A program made the translations under genes and the position numbers. A stretch of 64,000 nucleotides of DNA from Paucibacter sp. Y2R2-4 (GTDB taxonomy: Bacteria > Pseudomonadota > Gammaproteobacteria > Burkholderiales > Burkholderiaceae_C), in the NCBI RefSeq assembly GCF_025717535.1, contig NZ_JAJIRO010000001.1, forward strand, positions 62,001 through 126,000, given 5' to 3'. Under the pieces are notes generated by a model, which saw only the letters and a list, made by a program, of their open reading frames with translations, was not told the DNA's origin and did not search any database. The first letter of the stretch is position 1. Each line of letters starts with the position of its first letter. This document shows positions 10,040 to 18,478 of this stretch, one piece after another.

Positions 10040-10115
10040 GTCCCCTTCGTCTAGAGGCCTAGGACACCACCCTTTCACGGTGACTACAGGGGTTCGAATC
10101 CCCTAGGGGACGCCA
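10040..10115 (+). tRNA. tRNA-Glu (anticodon TTC), copy 2
   Basis: Same 76-base sequence as 9537-9612. The upstream GAAGGTTTA and the downstream GCCAAGTTTGACAAG are also shared with copy 1, showing that short flanks were duplicated together with the gene. Confidence 0.97.
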
Positions 10116-10202
10116 AGTTTGACAAGGCTTGGTAATCACATTGAGTGATTACAAAACTTGTCCGATGATGAAGAGTTTGCTCATGCGAATTGTTCATCAT
10201 TT

Positions 10203-10279
10203 GGAGTGGTAGTTCAGTTGGTTAGAATACCGGCCTGTCACGCCGGGGGTCGCGGGTTCGAGTCCCGTCCACTCCGCCA
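10203..10279 (+). tRNA. tRNA-Asp (anticodon GTC), copy 2
   Basis: Same 77-base sequence as 9699-9775, anticodon GTC, encoded CCA. It is the last gene of the cluster, followed after six bases by a strong terminator. Confidence 0.97.
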
Positions 10280-10285
10280 ATATTG

Positions 10286-10325
10286 AAAGCCCTGATTGCG
10301 AAAGCGGTCAGGGCTTTTTCTTTTG
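10286..10325 (+). terminator. rho-independent terminator of the tRNA cluster
   Basis: AGCCCTGA (10288-10295) pairs with TCAGGGCT (10308-10315), followed by TTTTCTTTT. The strong stem and clear T-run end the tRNA transcript. Confidence 0.9.
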
Positions 10326-10803
10326 TGTCTGTCTCTGGCAGTTTGGGTGTCAGGGCCGTCTGCTCCAGCCTAAGCAGAAAGATGCGAGCCTGCTCCGAAG
10401 GGTGGCCCGTCAGTCGACCTCATCCCTCACTGCATTGCCTGATGCCTGATGCCTGATGCCTGATGCCTGATGCCTCATCTGAAGCTGGGTTTTCTGAATC
10501 AAGTTCAGAATCTACGATCGCTGACATGAATGGAGCTCGCGAGTCCGGCCCTTGTTGGGTCTGCTGGTTTCAATAACTCGCAAATCAGTTGGGCAAAAGC
10601 ATTTCAGCTTTTCGCTAGATCAGCTCAAAGCCGAGGCCATCAATGGATGGCCGTCGCCCACGTCATCGCGATTTTGAGTAAGACTCAGCATTGCTTGGTA
10701 CGGCCGGGTGATGATTCTCGTATTTGGAAGTAATCCGATACTCCAAACAATGAATACCAACCCAGTTTGGAAGGGCTGGCGCACATTTAGCGAAAAATTG
10801 GTT
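10326..10803. other. 480-base intergenic stretch, no supported gene
   Basis: The stretch lies between the tRNA terminator and the 3' end of lexA. Its only clear structure is the 7-base tandem repeat at 10437-10475. Short open frames exist on both strands (for example a 67-codon one at 10530-10733), but none has recognisable sequence, a good ribosome-binding site or the codon pattern of the neighbours. No terminator was seen for lexA here. Confidence 0.6.
10437..10475. repeat. 7-base tandem repeat, about 5.6 units
   Basis: Five exact copies of GATGCCT (10441-10475) are preceded by a partial unit TGCCT. The repeat lies in non-coding DNA about 110 bases after the tRNA terminator. The unit is too short and lacks spacers, so it is a simple-sequence repeat, not a CRISPR. 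Confidence 0.95.
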
Positions 10804-11538
10804 TCAGTTGAACATCTGCCCACGAATAAGGCCGACCGCCAATCCTTCGAGTGCGAAACTCTCATCGCCCTCAGCCACCAATATGGGCTCGAAGTCAGAG
10901 TTTTCAGGAAGCAATTCAATGCCTTTGCGATTGCGCTGATAACGCTTGACTGTGACTTCATCGCCGAGGCGAGCCACAACAATCTGACCGTTCTTGGCTT
11001 CGGAAGCTTTCTTCACGGCAAGCAAGTCGCCGTCCATGATGCCAATATCTTTCATACTCATGCCTCGGACTTTCAATAGATAGTCGGGCTTTTGTGTGAA
11101 CATGCTGGCTTCTACCGCGTAGCTTTGTTCGATATGTTCTTGCGCCAAAATAGGCTGACCCGCAGCAACACGGCCCACCAAGGGCAAACTCAATTGAGCC
11201 AGAGCCGCAAGCGGTAATGTGAATTGCCGGTCATTCAGCTCCTTGCTGCGGCTCAATCCCATGCGCAGTTGCTGGGCTTCTTTCGCTTCTCTTGCCTGAT
11301 GCACCGCTTTCAATGTGTCAGACTTCAGCCTGATGCCGCGGGATGTGCCGCCCAGCAATTCAATGACGCCTTTGCGAGCCAAGGCTTGTAAATGTTCTTC
11401 GGCGGCATTGGCCGAGCGAAACCCTAATTCAGCGGCAATTTCTGCCCGAGTGGGCGGCGCTCCGGTCATTTCGATGGCCTGTCGGACCAAATCAAGGATT
11501 TGTTGTTGACGTGCGGTGAGCTTCGGCTTGTCGTCCAT
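10804..11538 (-). CDS. lexA: LexA, SOS repressor and self-cleaving peptidase
   Basis: A 244-residue repressor of the DNA-damage response. The N-terminal winged helix-turn-helix starts with [12 protein letters not shown] and includes [23 protein letters not shown]. The C-terminal S24 peptidase domain has the Ala126-Gly127 cleavage site (GRVAAGQP), catalytic Ser161 ([10 protein letters not shown]) and Lys198 (EVTVKRY). A linker of about 40 residues makes it longer than E. coli LexA (202 aa). ATG at 11538 is chosen over an upstream in-frame start at 11571, which would lie within an SOS box. Two LexA boxes lie upstream (11560-11594), indicating autoregulation. Confidence 0.97.
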   Translation of the reverse strand: MDDKPKLTARQQQILDLVRQAIEMTGAPPTRAEIAAELGFRSANAAEEHLQALARKGVIELLGGTSRGIRLKSDTLKAVHQAREAKEAQQLRMGLSRSKELNDRQFTLPLAALAQLSLPLVGRVAAGQPILAQEHIEQSYAVEASMFTQKPDYLLKVRGMSMKDIGIMDGDLLAVKKASEAKNGQIVVARLGDEVTVKRYQRNRKGIELLPENSDFEPILVAEGDESFALEGLAVGLIRGQMFN

Positions 11539-11559
11539 GGGGATCCTGCTTCGGTTGAC

Positions 11560-11575
11560 CTGAATATTCATCCAG
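11560..11575 (-). promoter_or_regulatory. LexA (SOS) box 1
   Basis: Read on the lexA strand this is CTGGATGAATATTCAG, a CTG-N10-CAG site matching the LexA consensus CTGT-N8-ACAG apart from one base in each half. It starts 22 bases upstream of the lexA ATG and is followed by a second box 19 bases away. Confidence 0.75.
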
Positions 11576-11578
11576 TAA

Positions 11579-11594
11579 CTGTATTTTCATCCAG
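11579..11594 (-). promoter_or_regulatory. LexA (SOS) box 2
   Basis: Read on the lexA strand this is CTGGATGAAAATACAG, matching CTGT-N8-ACAG with one mismatch. Its edge is 11 bases from the ATG of the divergent asparaginase gene at 11606. Tandem boxes before lexA are also the arrangement in E. coli. Confidence 0.8.
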
Positions 11595-11605
11595 CTCAGC
11601 GAAAA

Positions 11606-12610
11606 ATGCAAAAAAACTATACCTCTCATGGCCCAGATGAACAGACGCACGGCGTCGCCTCAGGGCGGGTGGTGATCTTGGGAACGGGCGGCACGATCGC
11701 GGGCACGGCGGAAGATGCGTCTGACAATGTGGGCTACCGTGCGGCACAACTCGGAGTTGAGCAGTTGCTGGTGGCAATTCCGCCGTTGGCGAATTACCTG
11801 CTTGAAACTGAACAAGTGGCCCAGTTGGACAGCAAGGATATGGATTTTGCGACCTGGCAACGTTTGGCTTTGCGTGTCGAAGCGCACCTGGCGCGTCCCG
11901 ATGTCGCGGGTTTGGTGATTACTCATGGGACGGACACGCTGGAAGAAACTGCCTACTTTCTTCAGCGTGTGCTGGCACCAAAGAAGCCCGTCGTTCTGAC
12001 CGCAGCCATGCGTCCAGCCACGGCTTTGCAAAAGGACGGCCCGCAGAACTTGCTGGATGCAGTGACTTTGGCACTGGACCCACGAGCCTCAGGTGTATTG
12101 CTCGCTTTTGCTGGCCAAGTCCATAGCGCCGAACAGGTGCGGAAAATTCATAGCTACAAGGTGGACGCTTTTGCTTCGGTCGATGGCGCGCGTTTGGCGT
12201 GCATCGAAGAAGGGCAAATTCGCTGGTTGGCTGCGGCGCCCGTTACAGGCGATGCAGTAGGCACCAAGGCCTTGTCGGCCAGTTCGATTGACGCCTGGCC
12301 CCGCATCGAGATCGTGATGAACTACGTGGGCGCCAACGGCTCGGCAGTTCGAGCGCTGCTGGCCCAGGGTGTCGATGGTCTCGTGGTTGCCGGCACAGGC
12401 AATGGCAGCTTGTCTGTGGGCCTGGAAGCCGCCTTGCGTGAGGCGCAAAGCGCTGGGGTTTCGGTGTGGCGAAGCACACGCTGTGATGCCGGCCCCGTCA
12501 CTTCGTCCACGGAAGCCTTGCCCAGCGCCGGTGCCTTGAGCCCGGTGAAGGCGCGCATCGAACTGTTGCTGACCTTGCTGTGGCAAAAATGCGGAGCGCA
12601 AAGTCGCTGA
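11606..12610 (+). CDS. L-asparaginase
   Basis: A 334-residue asparaginase/glutaminase-fold enzyme hydrolysing asparagine to aspartate and ammonia. The first catalytic Thr is in ILGTGGTIAGTA (about residues 25-36) and the Thr-Asp pair in ITHGTDTLEETAYF (about 110-123). TAAMRPATALQKDGPQNL is also typical. No convincing signal peptide is present, so it is probably cytoplasmic. The start at 11606 is only 11 bases from a LexA box, and no clear Shine-Dalgarno is visible. It is divergent from lexA and closed by a strong terminator at 12639. Confidence 0.93.
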   Translation: MQKNYTSHGPDEQTHGVASGRVVILGTGGTIAGTAEDASDNVGYRAAQLGVEQLLVAIPPLANYLLETEQVAQLDSKDMDFATWQRLALRVEAHLARPDVAGLVITHGTDTLEETAYFLQRVLAPKKPVVLTAAMRPATALQKDGPQNLLDAVTLALDPRASGVLLAFAGQVHSAEQVRKIHSYKVDAFASVDGARLACIEEGQIRWLAAAPVTGDAVGTKALSASSIDAWPRIEIVMNYVGANGSAVRALLAQGVDGLVVAGTGNGSLSVGLEAALREAQSAGVSVWRSTRCDAGPVTSSTEALPSAGALSPVKARIELLLTLLWQKCGAQSR

Positions 12611-12638
12611 GGCCAGGTGCCGAGTCGCTTCAGTTGAG

Positions 12639-12674
12639 CGGGGCCGCTGTTTTGCAGCGGCCCCGTTTGTTTAT
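12639..12674 (+). terminator. rho-independent terminator after the asparaginase gene
   Basis: A 10-bp GC-rich stem GGGGCCGCTG (12641-12650)/CAGCGGCCCC (12656-12665) with loop TTTTG is followed by GTTTGTTTA. It acts on plus-strand transcripts; the minus-strand side lacks a T-run, so it should not serve ohr. Confidence 0.85.
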
Positions 12675-12689
12675 CCTTCAGCAGCTGAC

Positions 12690-13115
12690 TTACACGATAT
12701 TCAAGCTGACATCGATATTGCCGCGCGTGGCATTTGAGTAGGGGCAGACCTGGTGAGCCGCAGCCACCAGTTGCTCAGCGCTCGCCTTGTCCAGGCCGGG
12801 GATGCTGATGTTCAGGGCGACCTGAATGCCGAAGCCTGCGGGAATCGGGCCGATGCCAACTTCGGCTTTGATGCTCAGGTCGGCAGGCAAAGCAATTTTC
12901 ATCTTGCTCGCAACGACCTTCATGGCACCAATGAAACAAGCTGAGTAGCCTGCGGCAAACAACTGCTCTGGGTTGGTGCCAGGGCCGCCGGCGCCTCCCA
13001 GTTCTTTGGGGGTAGACAGAGTCAAGTTCAGAACGCCATCTGGCGTCGAGGACTTGCCTTCGCGGCCGCCAGTGCTGGTGGCGTGGGCGGTATAGAGAAC
13101 TTTGTCGAGTGCCAT
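12690..13115 (-). CDS. ohr: organic hydroperoxide resistance peroxidase Ohr
   Basis: A 141-residue thiol peroxidase of the OsmC/Ohr fold that reduces organic hydroperoxides. The [20 protein letters not shown] start and [19 protein letters not shown] are diagnostic of Ohr. The two redox cysteines are Cys60 (SACF) and Cys124 ([13 protein letters not shown]). The start at 13115 is preferred over a much longer open frame because AAAGGAAG precedes it and the protein then has normal family length. It lies 122 bases downstream of ohrR on the same strand. Confidence 0.96.
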   Translation of the reverse strand: MALDKVLYTAHATSTGGREGKSSTPDGVLNLTLSTPKELGGAGGPGTNPEQLFAAGYSACFIGAMKVVASKMKIALPADLSIKAEVGIGPIPAGFGIQVALNISIPGLDKASAEQLVAAAHQVCPYSNATRGNIDVSLNIV

Positions 13116-13237
13116 GGTGTCTTCCTTTGCGGTGGTGGGTGATCGAAACATGAAGAGGCGAAACGTGAGCAGGCGAAACGGTGTCGAACAGGCTTGGATG
13201 GCAGCTTGGGTGTGACTGGCTTTGCACGCCAAGCGTC

Positions 13238-13774
13238 TCAAGCAGGTCTTGTATCTCGACTTCGGTCGGTGTTTAAAAAACTCTGCATTTGCTGCTTCAG
13301 CTGATGCAATCGTTGCGTTAATTCTTGGAGCTCCTTCAAGCTGCAGTCGCTGGCGCAAGCCAAGATGCCAGGAATGGGGCGAGCAGCTGCTTTCAGGCTT
13401 TGCCCGTGCTCTGTCAAAAAGACCTCGACGCGCCGCTCATCTTCTTGGGCTCTTTGACGCCGGAGCCAACCGTTGCTTTCCATCCTTTTGAGCAGCGGAG
13501 TCAACGTGCCTGAGTCCAGCGATAGGCGTTCACCCAGTTGGGACACATGAATGCCATCGCTTTCCCAGAGTACCAACATCACCAAGTATTGAGGGTAGGT
13601 CAGTCCAAGCGGCTCGAGTAGGGGTTTGTAGGCCTTGGTCATCGCCAGAGAACTGGCGTACAGGGCGAAGCAAAGCTGCTGATCGAGTTGCATCATGGTG
13701 TCGCTCGAAGTCATGTCACGCGGCGAAGTTTTCTGAGTTCCGCTGCTTTGCTGAGGCGATGTTTTGCTTGGCAT
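13238..13774 (-). CDS. ohrR: MarR-family peroxide-sensing repressor OhrR
   Basis: A 178-residue winged-helix repressor. The sensing Cys35 lies in [22 protein letters not shown], split here as [11 protein letters not shown] and [11 protein letters not shown], and the DNA-binding region follows ([20 protein letters not shown]). Two further cysteines (about 140 and 144) suggest the two-cysteine type that forms a disulfide after oxidation. ATG at 13774 is used; an upstream TTG would extend it by seven residues, and ATG 13714 would shorten it by 20. A perfect palindrome at 13796-13815 just upstream is the likely operator. Confidence 0.92.
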   Translation of the reverse strand: MPSKTSPQQSSGTQKTSPRDMTSSDTMMQLDQQLCFALYASSLAMTKAYKPLLEPLGLTYPQYLVMLVLWESDGIHVSQLGERLSLDSGTLTPLLKRMESNGWLRRQRAQEDERRVEVFLTEHGQSLKAAARPIPGILACASDCSLKELQELTQRLHQLKQQMQSFLNTDRSRDTRPA

Positions 13775-13795
13775 GGATAAGAATGTAGCTGGCAA

Positions 13796-13815
13796 TTAAA
13801 TTGCGCACAATTTAA
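13796..13815. promoter_or_regulatory. putative OhrR operator
   Basis: A perfect inverted repeat, TTAAATTG (13796-13803) and CAATTTAA (13808-13815) with centre CGCA, lies 22 bases upstream of ohrR. AT-rich AATT-type palindromes are typical OhrR sites. No equivalent is seen in the 122 bases between ohrR and ohr, so both genes may be controlled from here as one transcript. Confidence 0.65.
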
Positions 13816-14002
13816 ATGGTTATTGGCCTTTGTGTTACGGCCCATACTAGGGTTCTTGCTGAGGGACTACAGGAATGCGCCTTTGGGGATTTGCTGCGGC
13901 TCTCAGGGCCAGGGTCTATAACTAATCCAAAAGGATCAGGCAAACAGGTCGGCGCATGTACAGTGCTGCGCTTTACACAAGCGACTTGAATTGGAGCCCT
14001 CG

Positions 14003-14362
14003 ATGCAATGGATTGCGAACCTTCTGCTGGCTTTGGTGGCCGGCTTGCATCTGTACTTCTTGGTCCTTGAGATGTTTCTCTGGACCAAGCCCTTGGGTCG
14101 AAAGGTGTTCGGCTTGACGCCGGAGTTTGCCCAGGCCAGCAAGGTGCTGGCTGCCAATCAAGGTCTCTACAACGGCTTCTTGAGCGCGGGGCTGTTTTGG
14201 AGCTTGAGCCAAGGGGCGACGGGCGTGCCGAACCAGCTTTTCTTCTTGGGCTGTGTGGTGGTGGCCGGTGTTTATGGAGCGGCTACCGTCAGCCGCAAGA
14301 TTCTCTTTGTCCAAGCCTTGCCGGCCGCCTTAGGCGTGGCGGCCGTGCTTCTCGCGCGCTGA
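14003..14362 (+). CDS. DUF1304 family small membrane protein
   Basis: A 119-residue protein with four predicted transmembrane helices. MQWIANLLLALVAGLHLYFL, the ...LEMFLWTKPLGRKVFGL motif and NQGLYNGFLSAGL are hallmarks of the DUF1304 family, whose function is unknown. ATG 14003 is used; an in-frame TTG upstream (13991) is less likely. It is convergent with the ABC-F gene and shows no obvious operon partner. Confidence 0.85.
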   Translation: MQWIANLLLALVAGLHLYFLVLEMFLWTKPLGRKVFGLTPEFAQASKVLAANQGLYNGFLSAGLFWSLSQGATGVPNQLFFLGCVVVAGVYGAATVSRKILFVQALPAALGVAAVLLAR

Positions 14363-14420
14363 ACCCTTGGCCGAGCTTGCACTGTGATGCGCGAGCTCGG
14401 GGGCCCGCGCTCCGGCGGGT

Positions 14421-16424
14421 TCAACCGGCGGCGTGGATGGCGTCGACTTCGGCGCTCAACTCCAGCCAGCGCATTTCCGCGTCGGCCAATTCGTCACCGA
14501 TGGCCTTCAATCGGCGGCCCAATTCAGCAATTTGCACCGGCGTGGCGCTGCCTGCGGCCAACTGAGCTTCCACCGCACTGCGCTCGTCGGCCAGTTTGTT
14601 CAGCTTCGCGTCAATGGATTCCATTTCGCGACGCAGCGGCTTGGTCTGCTCGGCCAGCTTTTGCCGCGCTTGGCCGCTGGACTTGCGGTCCTCCCGCGCT
14701 GCTGGCGCTTTGGCTGCGACCGGTGCCGCGACAGGGGCGGCGGCGGGCGCGGGTGCAGAGACATTGCCACCACTTCTAGCGCTCTTGAGCGCGGCTTTCG
14801 CCGCTTCCTTGGCCGCCTTGGCGGCTTCCTTGGATTGCTCCAGCAGCCACTTCTGATAGTCGTCCAAGTCGCCGTCAAAGGGCGATACCGCGCCCTTGGT
14901 GACCAGCCAGAATTCGTCGCACACCTCGCGCAGCAAGGCCCGGTCGTGGCTGACCAGCATCACCGTGCCCTCGAACTCATTCAAGGCCATGGACAAGGCC
15001 TCGCGGGTGTTCAAGTCCAGATGGTTGGTGGGTTCGTCCAAGAGTAGAAGGTTGGGGCGTTGCCAGACCAGCATGGCCAACACCAGGCGCGCCTTTTCAC
15101 CGCCCGACAAAGAGCCCACTTCCTGATTGACCATGGAACCGACAAAGCGGAACTGGCCCAAGAAGTCGCGCAACTCCTGCTCGCGCGCACTCGGGCTGAC
15201 CTCTTTGGCCAGGCGCACCATGTGCGAAAGCGGGCCTTCGTCGGGGCGCAACACGTCCATCTCTTGCTGGGCAAAGTAGCCGATCGTCAGGCCCTTGCCC
15301 TCGGTGATCTTGCCCCCCATGGCGCGCTGCATGCGGGCCACGGTTTTCACCACGGTTGACTTGCCCTGGCCGTTGGCGCCGAGGATGCCGATGCGTTGGC
15401 CGGCCAAGACCGAGCGGTTGATGCCGCGCACGATGACGTTCTCGCCCTCAGCGGTGTCGTAGCCGCAGGCCACTTCGTCAAACATCAGCATGGGGTTGGG
15501 CAAGTTCAGCGGCTCGCGGAACTCGAATGAGAAGTCGGCCGAGGCCAACACCGGCGCCAGCTTTTCCATTCTTTCCAAGGCCTTGACCCGGCTCTGTGCC
15601 TGCTTGGCCTTGCTGGCCTTGGCCTTGAAGCGGTCAATGAACTTCTGCAGATGGGCAATGCGTTCTTGTTGCTTGCCGAAGGCCGCTGTTTGCTGCTCCA
15701 TGCGCTCGGCGCGCATGGTTTCAAAGGTGGTGTAGTTACCGCCGTAGCGGATCAGCTTGGCTTCGTCCAGGTGCAGCGTCACACGGGTGATGGCGTCCAG
15801 GAATTCGCGGTCATGGCTGATCACGATCAGCGTGCCTTCATAGCGCTGCAGCCAGGCTTCCAGCCAGACCAAGGCGTCCAAGTCCAAGTGGTTGGTGGGC
15901 TCGTCCAGCAGCATCAAATCGGCCGGGCACATCAGCGCGCGGGCCAGTTGCAAACGCATGCGCCAGCCGCCCGAAAAGCTGTTCACCGGCGCATCGACCT
16001 GTTCACCCTTGAAGCCCAGGCCCATCAACAGGGCTTGCGCACGCGGCCGGGCATCAAAAGCGCCCACATCGCTGAGCAAGGCATGCGCGTCGGCCATGGC
16101 GTGGCCGTCTTCGGCGGCCTCGGCGGCGTCAAGCGCTGCGCGTGCCGCCATTAAGCGGGTGTCGCCTTCCAACACATACTCGGTCGCCGGCATCTCGGTT
16201 TCGGGCATGTTCTGCGCCACTTCACCCACCGCCCATTGACGCGGAATGTCCACCTCGCCTTTGTCGTTTTGCAGGCGGTGGGTCAGCATCGCAAACAGGC
16301 TGGATTTGCCGGCGCCGTTGCGCCCCACCAAGCCGATTTTTTCGCCCGGTTGAAGCGTGACGGAAGCGTCGTCGAGCACGACCTTGGTGCCGCGGCGCAG
16401 TGTGATATTGCGTAAGGTGATCAT
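14421..16424 (-). CDS. ABC-F ATPase, YheS-like
   Basis: A 667-residue soluble protein with two ABC domains and no membrane segments. Walker A motifs are GRNGAGKSS (about residue 35) and GANGQGKST (about 345). Signatures are FSGGWRMRLQLARAL and LSGGEKARLVLAML, each followed by LLLDEPTNHLDL. The inter-domain linker is Lys/Gln-rich and the C-terminus is an Ala/Lys-rich coiled coil (about 530-660). ABC-F proteins act on the ribosome; YheS is the nearest named relative by architecture. It overlaps prmB by four bases, so the two ribosome-linked genes are coupled. Confidence 0.92.
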   Translation of the reverse strand: MITLRNITLRRGTKVVLDDASVTLQPGEKIGLVGRNGAGKSSLFAMLTHRLQNDKGEVDIPRQWAVGEVAQNMPETEMPATEYVLEGDTRLMAARAALDAAEAAEDGHAMADAHALLSDVGAFDARPRAQALLMGLGFKGEQVDAPVNSFSGGWRMRLQLARALMCPADLMLLDEPTNHLDLDALVWLEAWLQRYEGTLIVISHDREFLDAITRVTLHLDEAKLIRYGGNYTTFETMRAERMEQQTAAFGKQQERIAHLQKFIDRFKAKASKAKQAQSRVKALERMEKLAPVLASADFSFEFREPLNLPNPMLMFDEVACGYDTAEGENVIVRGINRSVLAGQRIGILGANGQGKSTVVKTVARMQRAMGGKITEGKGLTIGYFAQQEMDVLRPDEGPLSHMVRLAKEVSPSAREQELRDFLGQFRFVGSMVNQEVGSLSGGEKARLVLAMLVWQRPNLLLLDEPTNHLDLNTREALSMALNEFEGTVMLVSHDRALLREVCDEFWLVTKGAVSPFDGDLDDYQKWLLEQSKEAAKAAKEAAKAALKSARSGGNVSAPAPAAAPVAAPVAAKAPAAREDRKSSGQARQKLAEQTKPLRREMESIDAKLNKLADERSAVEAQLAAGSATPVQIAELGRRLKAIGDELADAEMRWLELSAEVDAIHAAG

Positions 16425-17308
16425 GCTTGCAGGTCCTGGTTTTTCTTTGTGAGTTCTTCTTGGGTGACGAGCAAGACTTGGTCTTCTCCGGCCGATGTTT
16501 CCATCCAGGCCACTTCCAACTGCGGGAATGCCGCTTCAAAAAATTCGCGTTCGTTACCGATTTCCAGCACCAGCACGCCCTGCGGGCTGAGATGCTGGCT
16601 GGCCTGGGCCAACAGGCCACGAACAAAGTCCATGCCGTCGGTGCCACCGGCCAGCGCTAACTCGGGTTCTGCGCGGTACTCGGCCGGCAGCTTGCTCATC
16701 GAGTCGCTGTTGACGTAGGGCGGGTTGCACAGGATCAAGTCATAGCGCTGACCTGCCGCTGGGCTCAGGCCATCACCTTGAAGCAGACGGATGCGTTCGC
16801 TCAAGGCATGTTTGTCGACATTGATGCGCGCCACCTGCAGGGCATCAACGCTGAGGTCGATGGCGTCCACCGCAACCTCGGGCCAGGCCATGGCCGCCAA
16901 CACCGCCAAAGAGCCATTACCAGTACAAAGGTCCAACACGCGCTGGGTTTGGTCCGACAACCAGGCGTCAATCGACGCGTCTGCGATGAGCTCCGCGATC
17001 AAGCTGCGCGGCACGATGCTGCGCTCGTCCACATAAAAAGGAATACCCTGCAGCCAGGCTTCGCGGGTCAGGTAGGCGGCAGGCTTGCGGCTGCTGATGC
17101 GCTCGTCCACCAGAGTGCTGATTTGCTGCTCTTGCTCAGCACTCAGCTCCACTTGCTCATGCTCATCCAGGCTGTCCAGCGGCAGGCCGCAGCGCCACAG
17201 GACCAGCCATGCCGCCTCGTCGAATGCATTCGTGGTGCCATGCCCAAAGGAAACGCCCGCCTGGGTCAGGCGGGCGGCGTTCAGTTCAATGCAGTCAATC
17301 AGCTTCAC
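16421..17308 (-). CDS. prmB: 50S ribosomal protein L3 glutamine methyltransferase
   Basis: A 295-residue SAM-dependent N5-glutamine methyltransferase of the HemK/PrmB family. The SAM-binding loop [16 protein letters not shown] and the catalytic NPPY motif ([20 protein letters not shown], split here) are visible. The long spacing before [13 protein letters not shown] and the N-terminal helical domain with [13 protein letters not shown] favour PrmB over PrmC. It overlaps both dapE (17305-17308) and the ABC-F gene (16421-16424) by four bases. Confidence 0.94.
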   Translation of the reverse strand: MKLIDCIELNAARLTQAGVSFGHGTTNAFDEAAWLVLWRCGLPLDSLDEHEQVELSAEQEQQISTLVDERISSRKPAAYLTREAWLQGIPFYVDERSIVPRSLIAELIADASIDAWLSDQTQRVLDLCTGNGSLAVLAAMAWPEVAVDAIDLSVDALQVARINVDKHALSERIRLLQGDGLSPAAGQRYDLILCNPPYVNSDSMSKLPAEYRAEPELALAGGTDGMDFVRGLLAQASQHLSPQGVLVLEIGNEREFFEAAFPQLEVAWMETSAGEDQVLLVTQEELTKKNQDLQA

Positions 17309-18453
17309 AGCAGCAGGTTCTCCAGCGTGCGTCGGTAAATCTCTTTGAGCGGCTCCAGGCTGTCGGCGGGCAGGTACTCGTCGATCTTGTGGATGCTGGC
17401 ATTGATGGGGCCGAACTCGATCACCTGCGGGCAGATCTTGGCGATGAAGCGCCCGTCGGAGGTGCCGCCGGTGGTCGACAGCTGCGTCTGCAAGCCGGTC
17501 TGCGCCAGGATGGCTGCGCTGATGGCCGCACTCAAATTGCCTTCCGGGGTCAGGAAGGGTTCGCCGCCCAAGGTCCAGTCCAGCGCGTACTCCAAACCAT
17601 GGCGCGCCAGCAGGGCCTGCACCTTGGACTTCAGGCCTTCCGGCGTGGACTCGGTCGAGAAGCGGAAGTTGAAGTCCACCACCATCTCGCCTGGGATCAC
17701 ATTGGTGGCGCCGGTGCCGGCGTTGATATTGGAGATCTGGAAGGTGGTGGCGGGGAAATAGGCGTTACCAGCATCCCATTGGGTGCTTGCCAACTCGGCC
17801 AAGGCCGGCGCGGCCTGATGCACCGGATTGCGCGCCAACTGCGGATAGGCCACATGACCTTGAATGCCCTTGACCCGCAGTTTGCCGCTGAGCGTGCCGC
17901 GGCGGCCGTTCTTCAGCATATCGCCGAGCTGGTCCACCGAGGTGGGCTCGCCCACGATGCAGTAGTCCAGTTTCTGGCCGCGCGCCTGCAGCAGTTGGCA
18001 GCAGACCTTGGTGCCATCGACCGAGGGGCCTTCTTCATCGCTGGTCAGCAAAAATGCCAAGCTGCCGGCGTGGTCTGGGTGGGCCTGCACAAACTCTTCG
18101 GCGGCCACCACCATGGCGGCGACCGAACCCTTCATGTCCGCGGCACCACGGCCGTAGATGCGGCCCTCGCGGTAGCTGGGCACAAAGGGGTCTGAGGTCC
18201 AGCTGTCCAGGCGCCCCGGCGGCACCACATCGGTGTGGCCGGCCAACATCATCACGGCGGGATTCGGTGCGCTGCCATGCTTGATGGCCCAGAGGTTGCG
18301 GACACGGAAGTTGTCGGGGCCGCTGTCCATGCGTTCGATCTCAAAACCCAGCGCTTGCAGGTGGGTCGCAATCAGGTCTTGGCAGCCGGCGTCGTCGGGC
18401 GTGATCGAGGGGCGCGCAATCAGCGCCTCCAAAAGGGCGAGGGTGTCGGACAT
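17305..18453 (-). CDS. dapE: succinyl-diaminopimelate desuccinylase
   Basis: A 382-residue M20 zinc hydrolase that releases succinate from N-succinyl-LL-diaminopimelate in the lysine/peptidoglycan pathway. Metal and catalytic motifs are [24 protein letters not shown] and [12 protein letters not shown]. The frame stays open another 38 codons upstream, but [12 protein letters not shown] is the standard N-terminus, so ATG 18453 is used. It lies between pilU and prmB; dapD and dapC are encoded just upstream on the same strand. Confidence 0.96.
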   Translation of the reverse strand: MSDTLALLEALIARPSITPDDAGCQDLIATHLQALGFEIERMDSGPDNFRVRNLWAIKHGSAPNPAVMMLAGHTDVVPPGRLDSWTSDPFVPSYREGRIYGRGAADMKGSVAAMVVAAEEFVQAHPDHAGSLAFLLTSDEEGPSVDGTKVCCQLLQARGQKLDYCIVGEPTSVDQLGDMLKNGRRGTLSGKLRVKGIQGHVAYPQLARNPVHQAAPALAELASTQWDAGNAYFPATTFQISNINAGTGATNVIPGEMVVDFNFRFSTESTPEGLKSKVQALLARHGLEYALDWTLGGEPFLTPEGNLSAAISAAILAQTGLQTQLSTTGGTSDGRFIAKICPQVIEFGPINASIHKIDEYLPADSLEPLKEIYRRTLENLLL

Positions 18454-18478
18454 CGTTGTTTTTCTTGTGCTGCTGCGT

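Noticed and set aside
10437-10475. Possible CRISPR array
   Set aside because: The repeat unit is 7 bases, contiguous and without spacers; no cas genes are near.
10530-10733. 67-codon open frame after the tRNA cluster
   Set aside because: No ribosome-binding site, no recognisable sequence, unlike neighbouring codon use.
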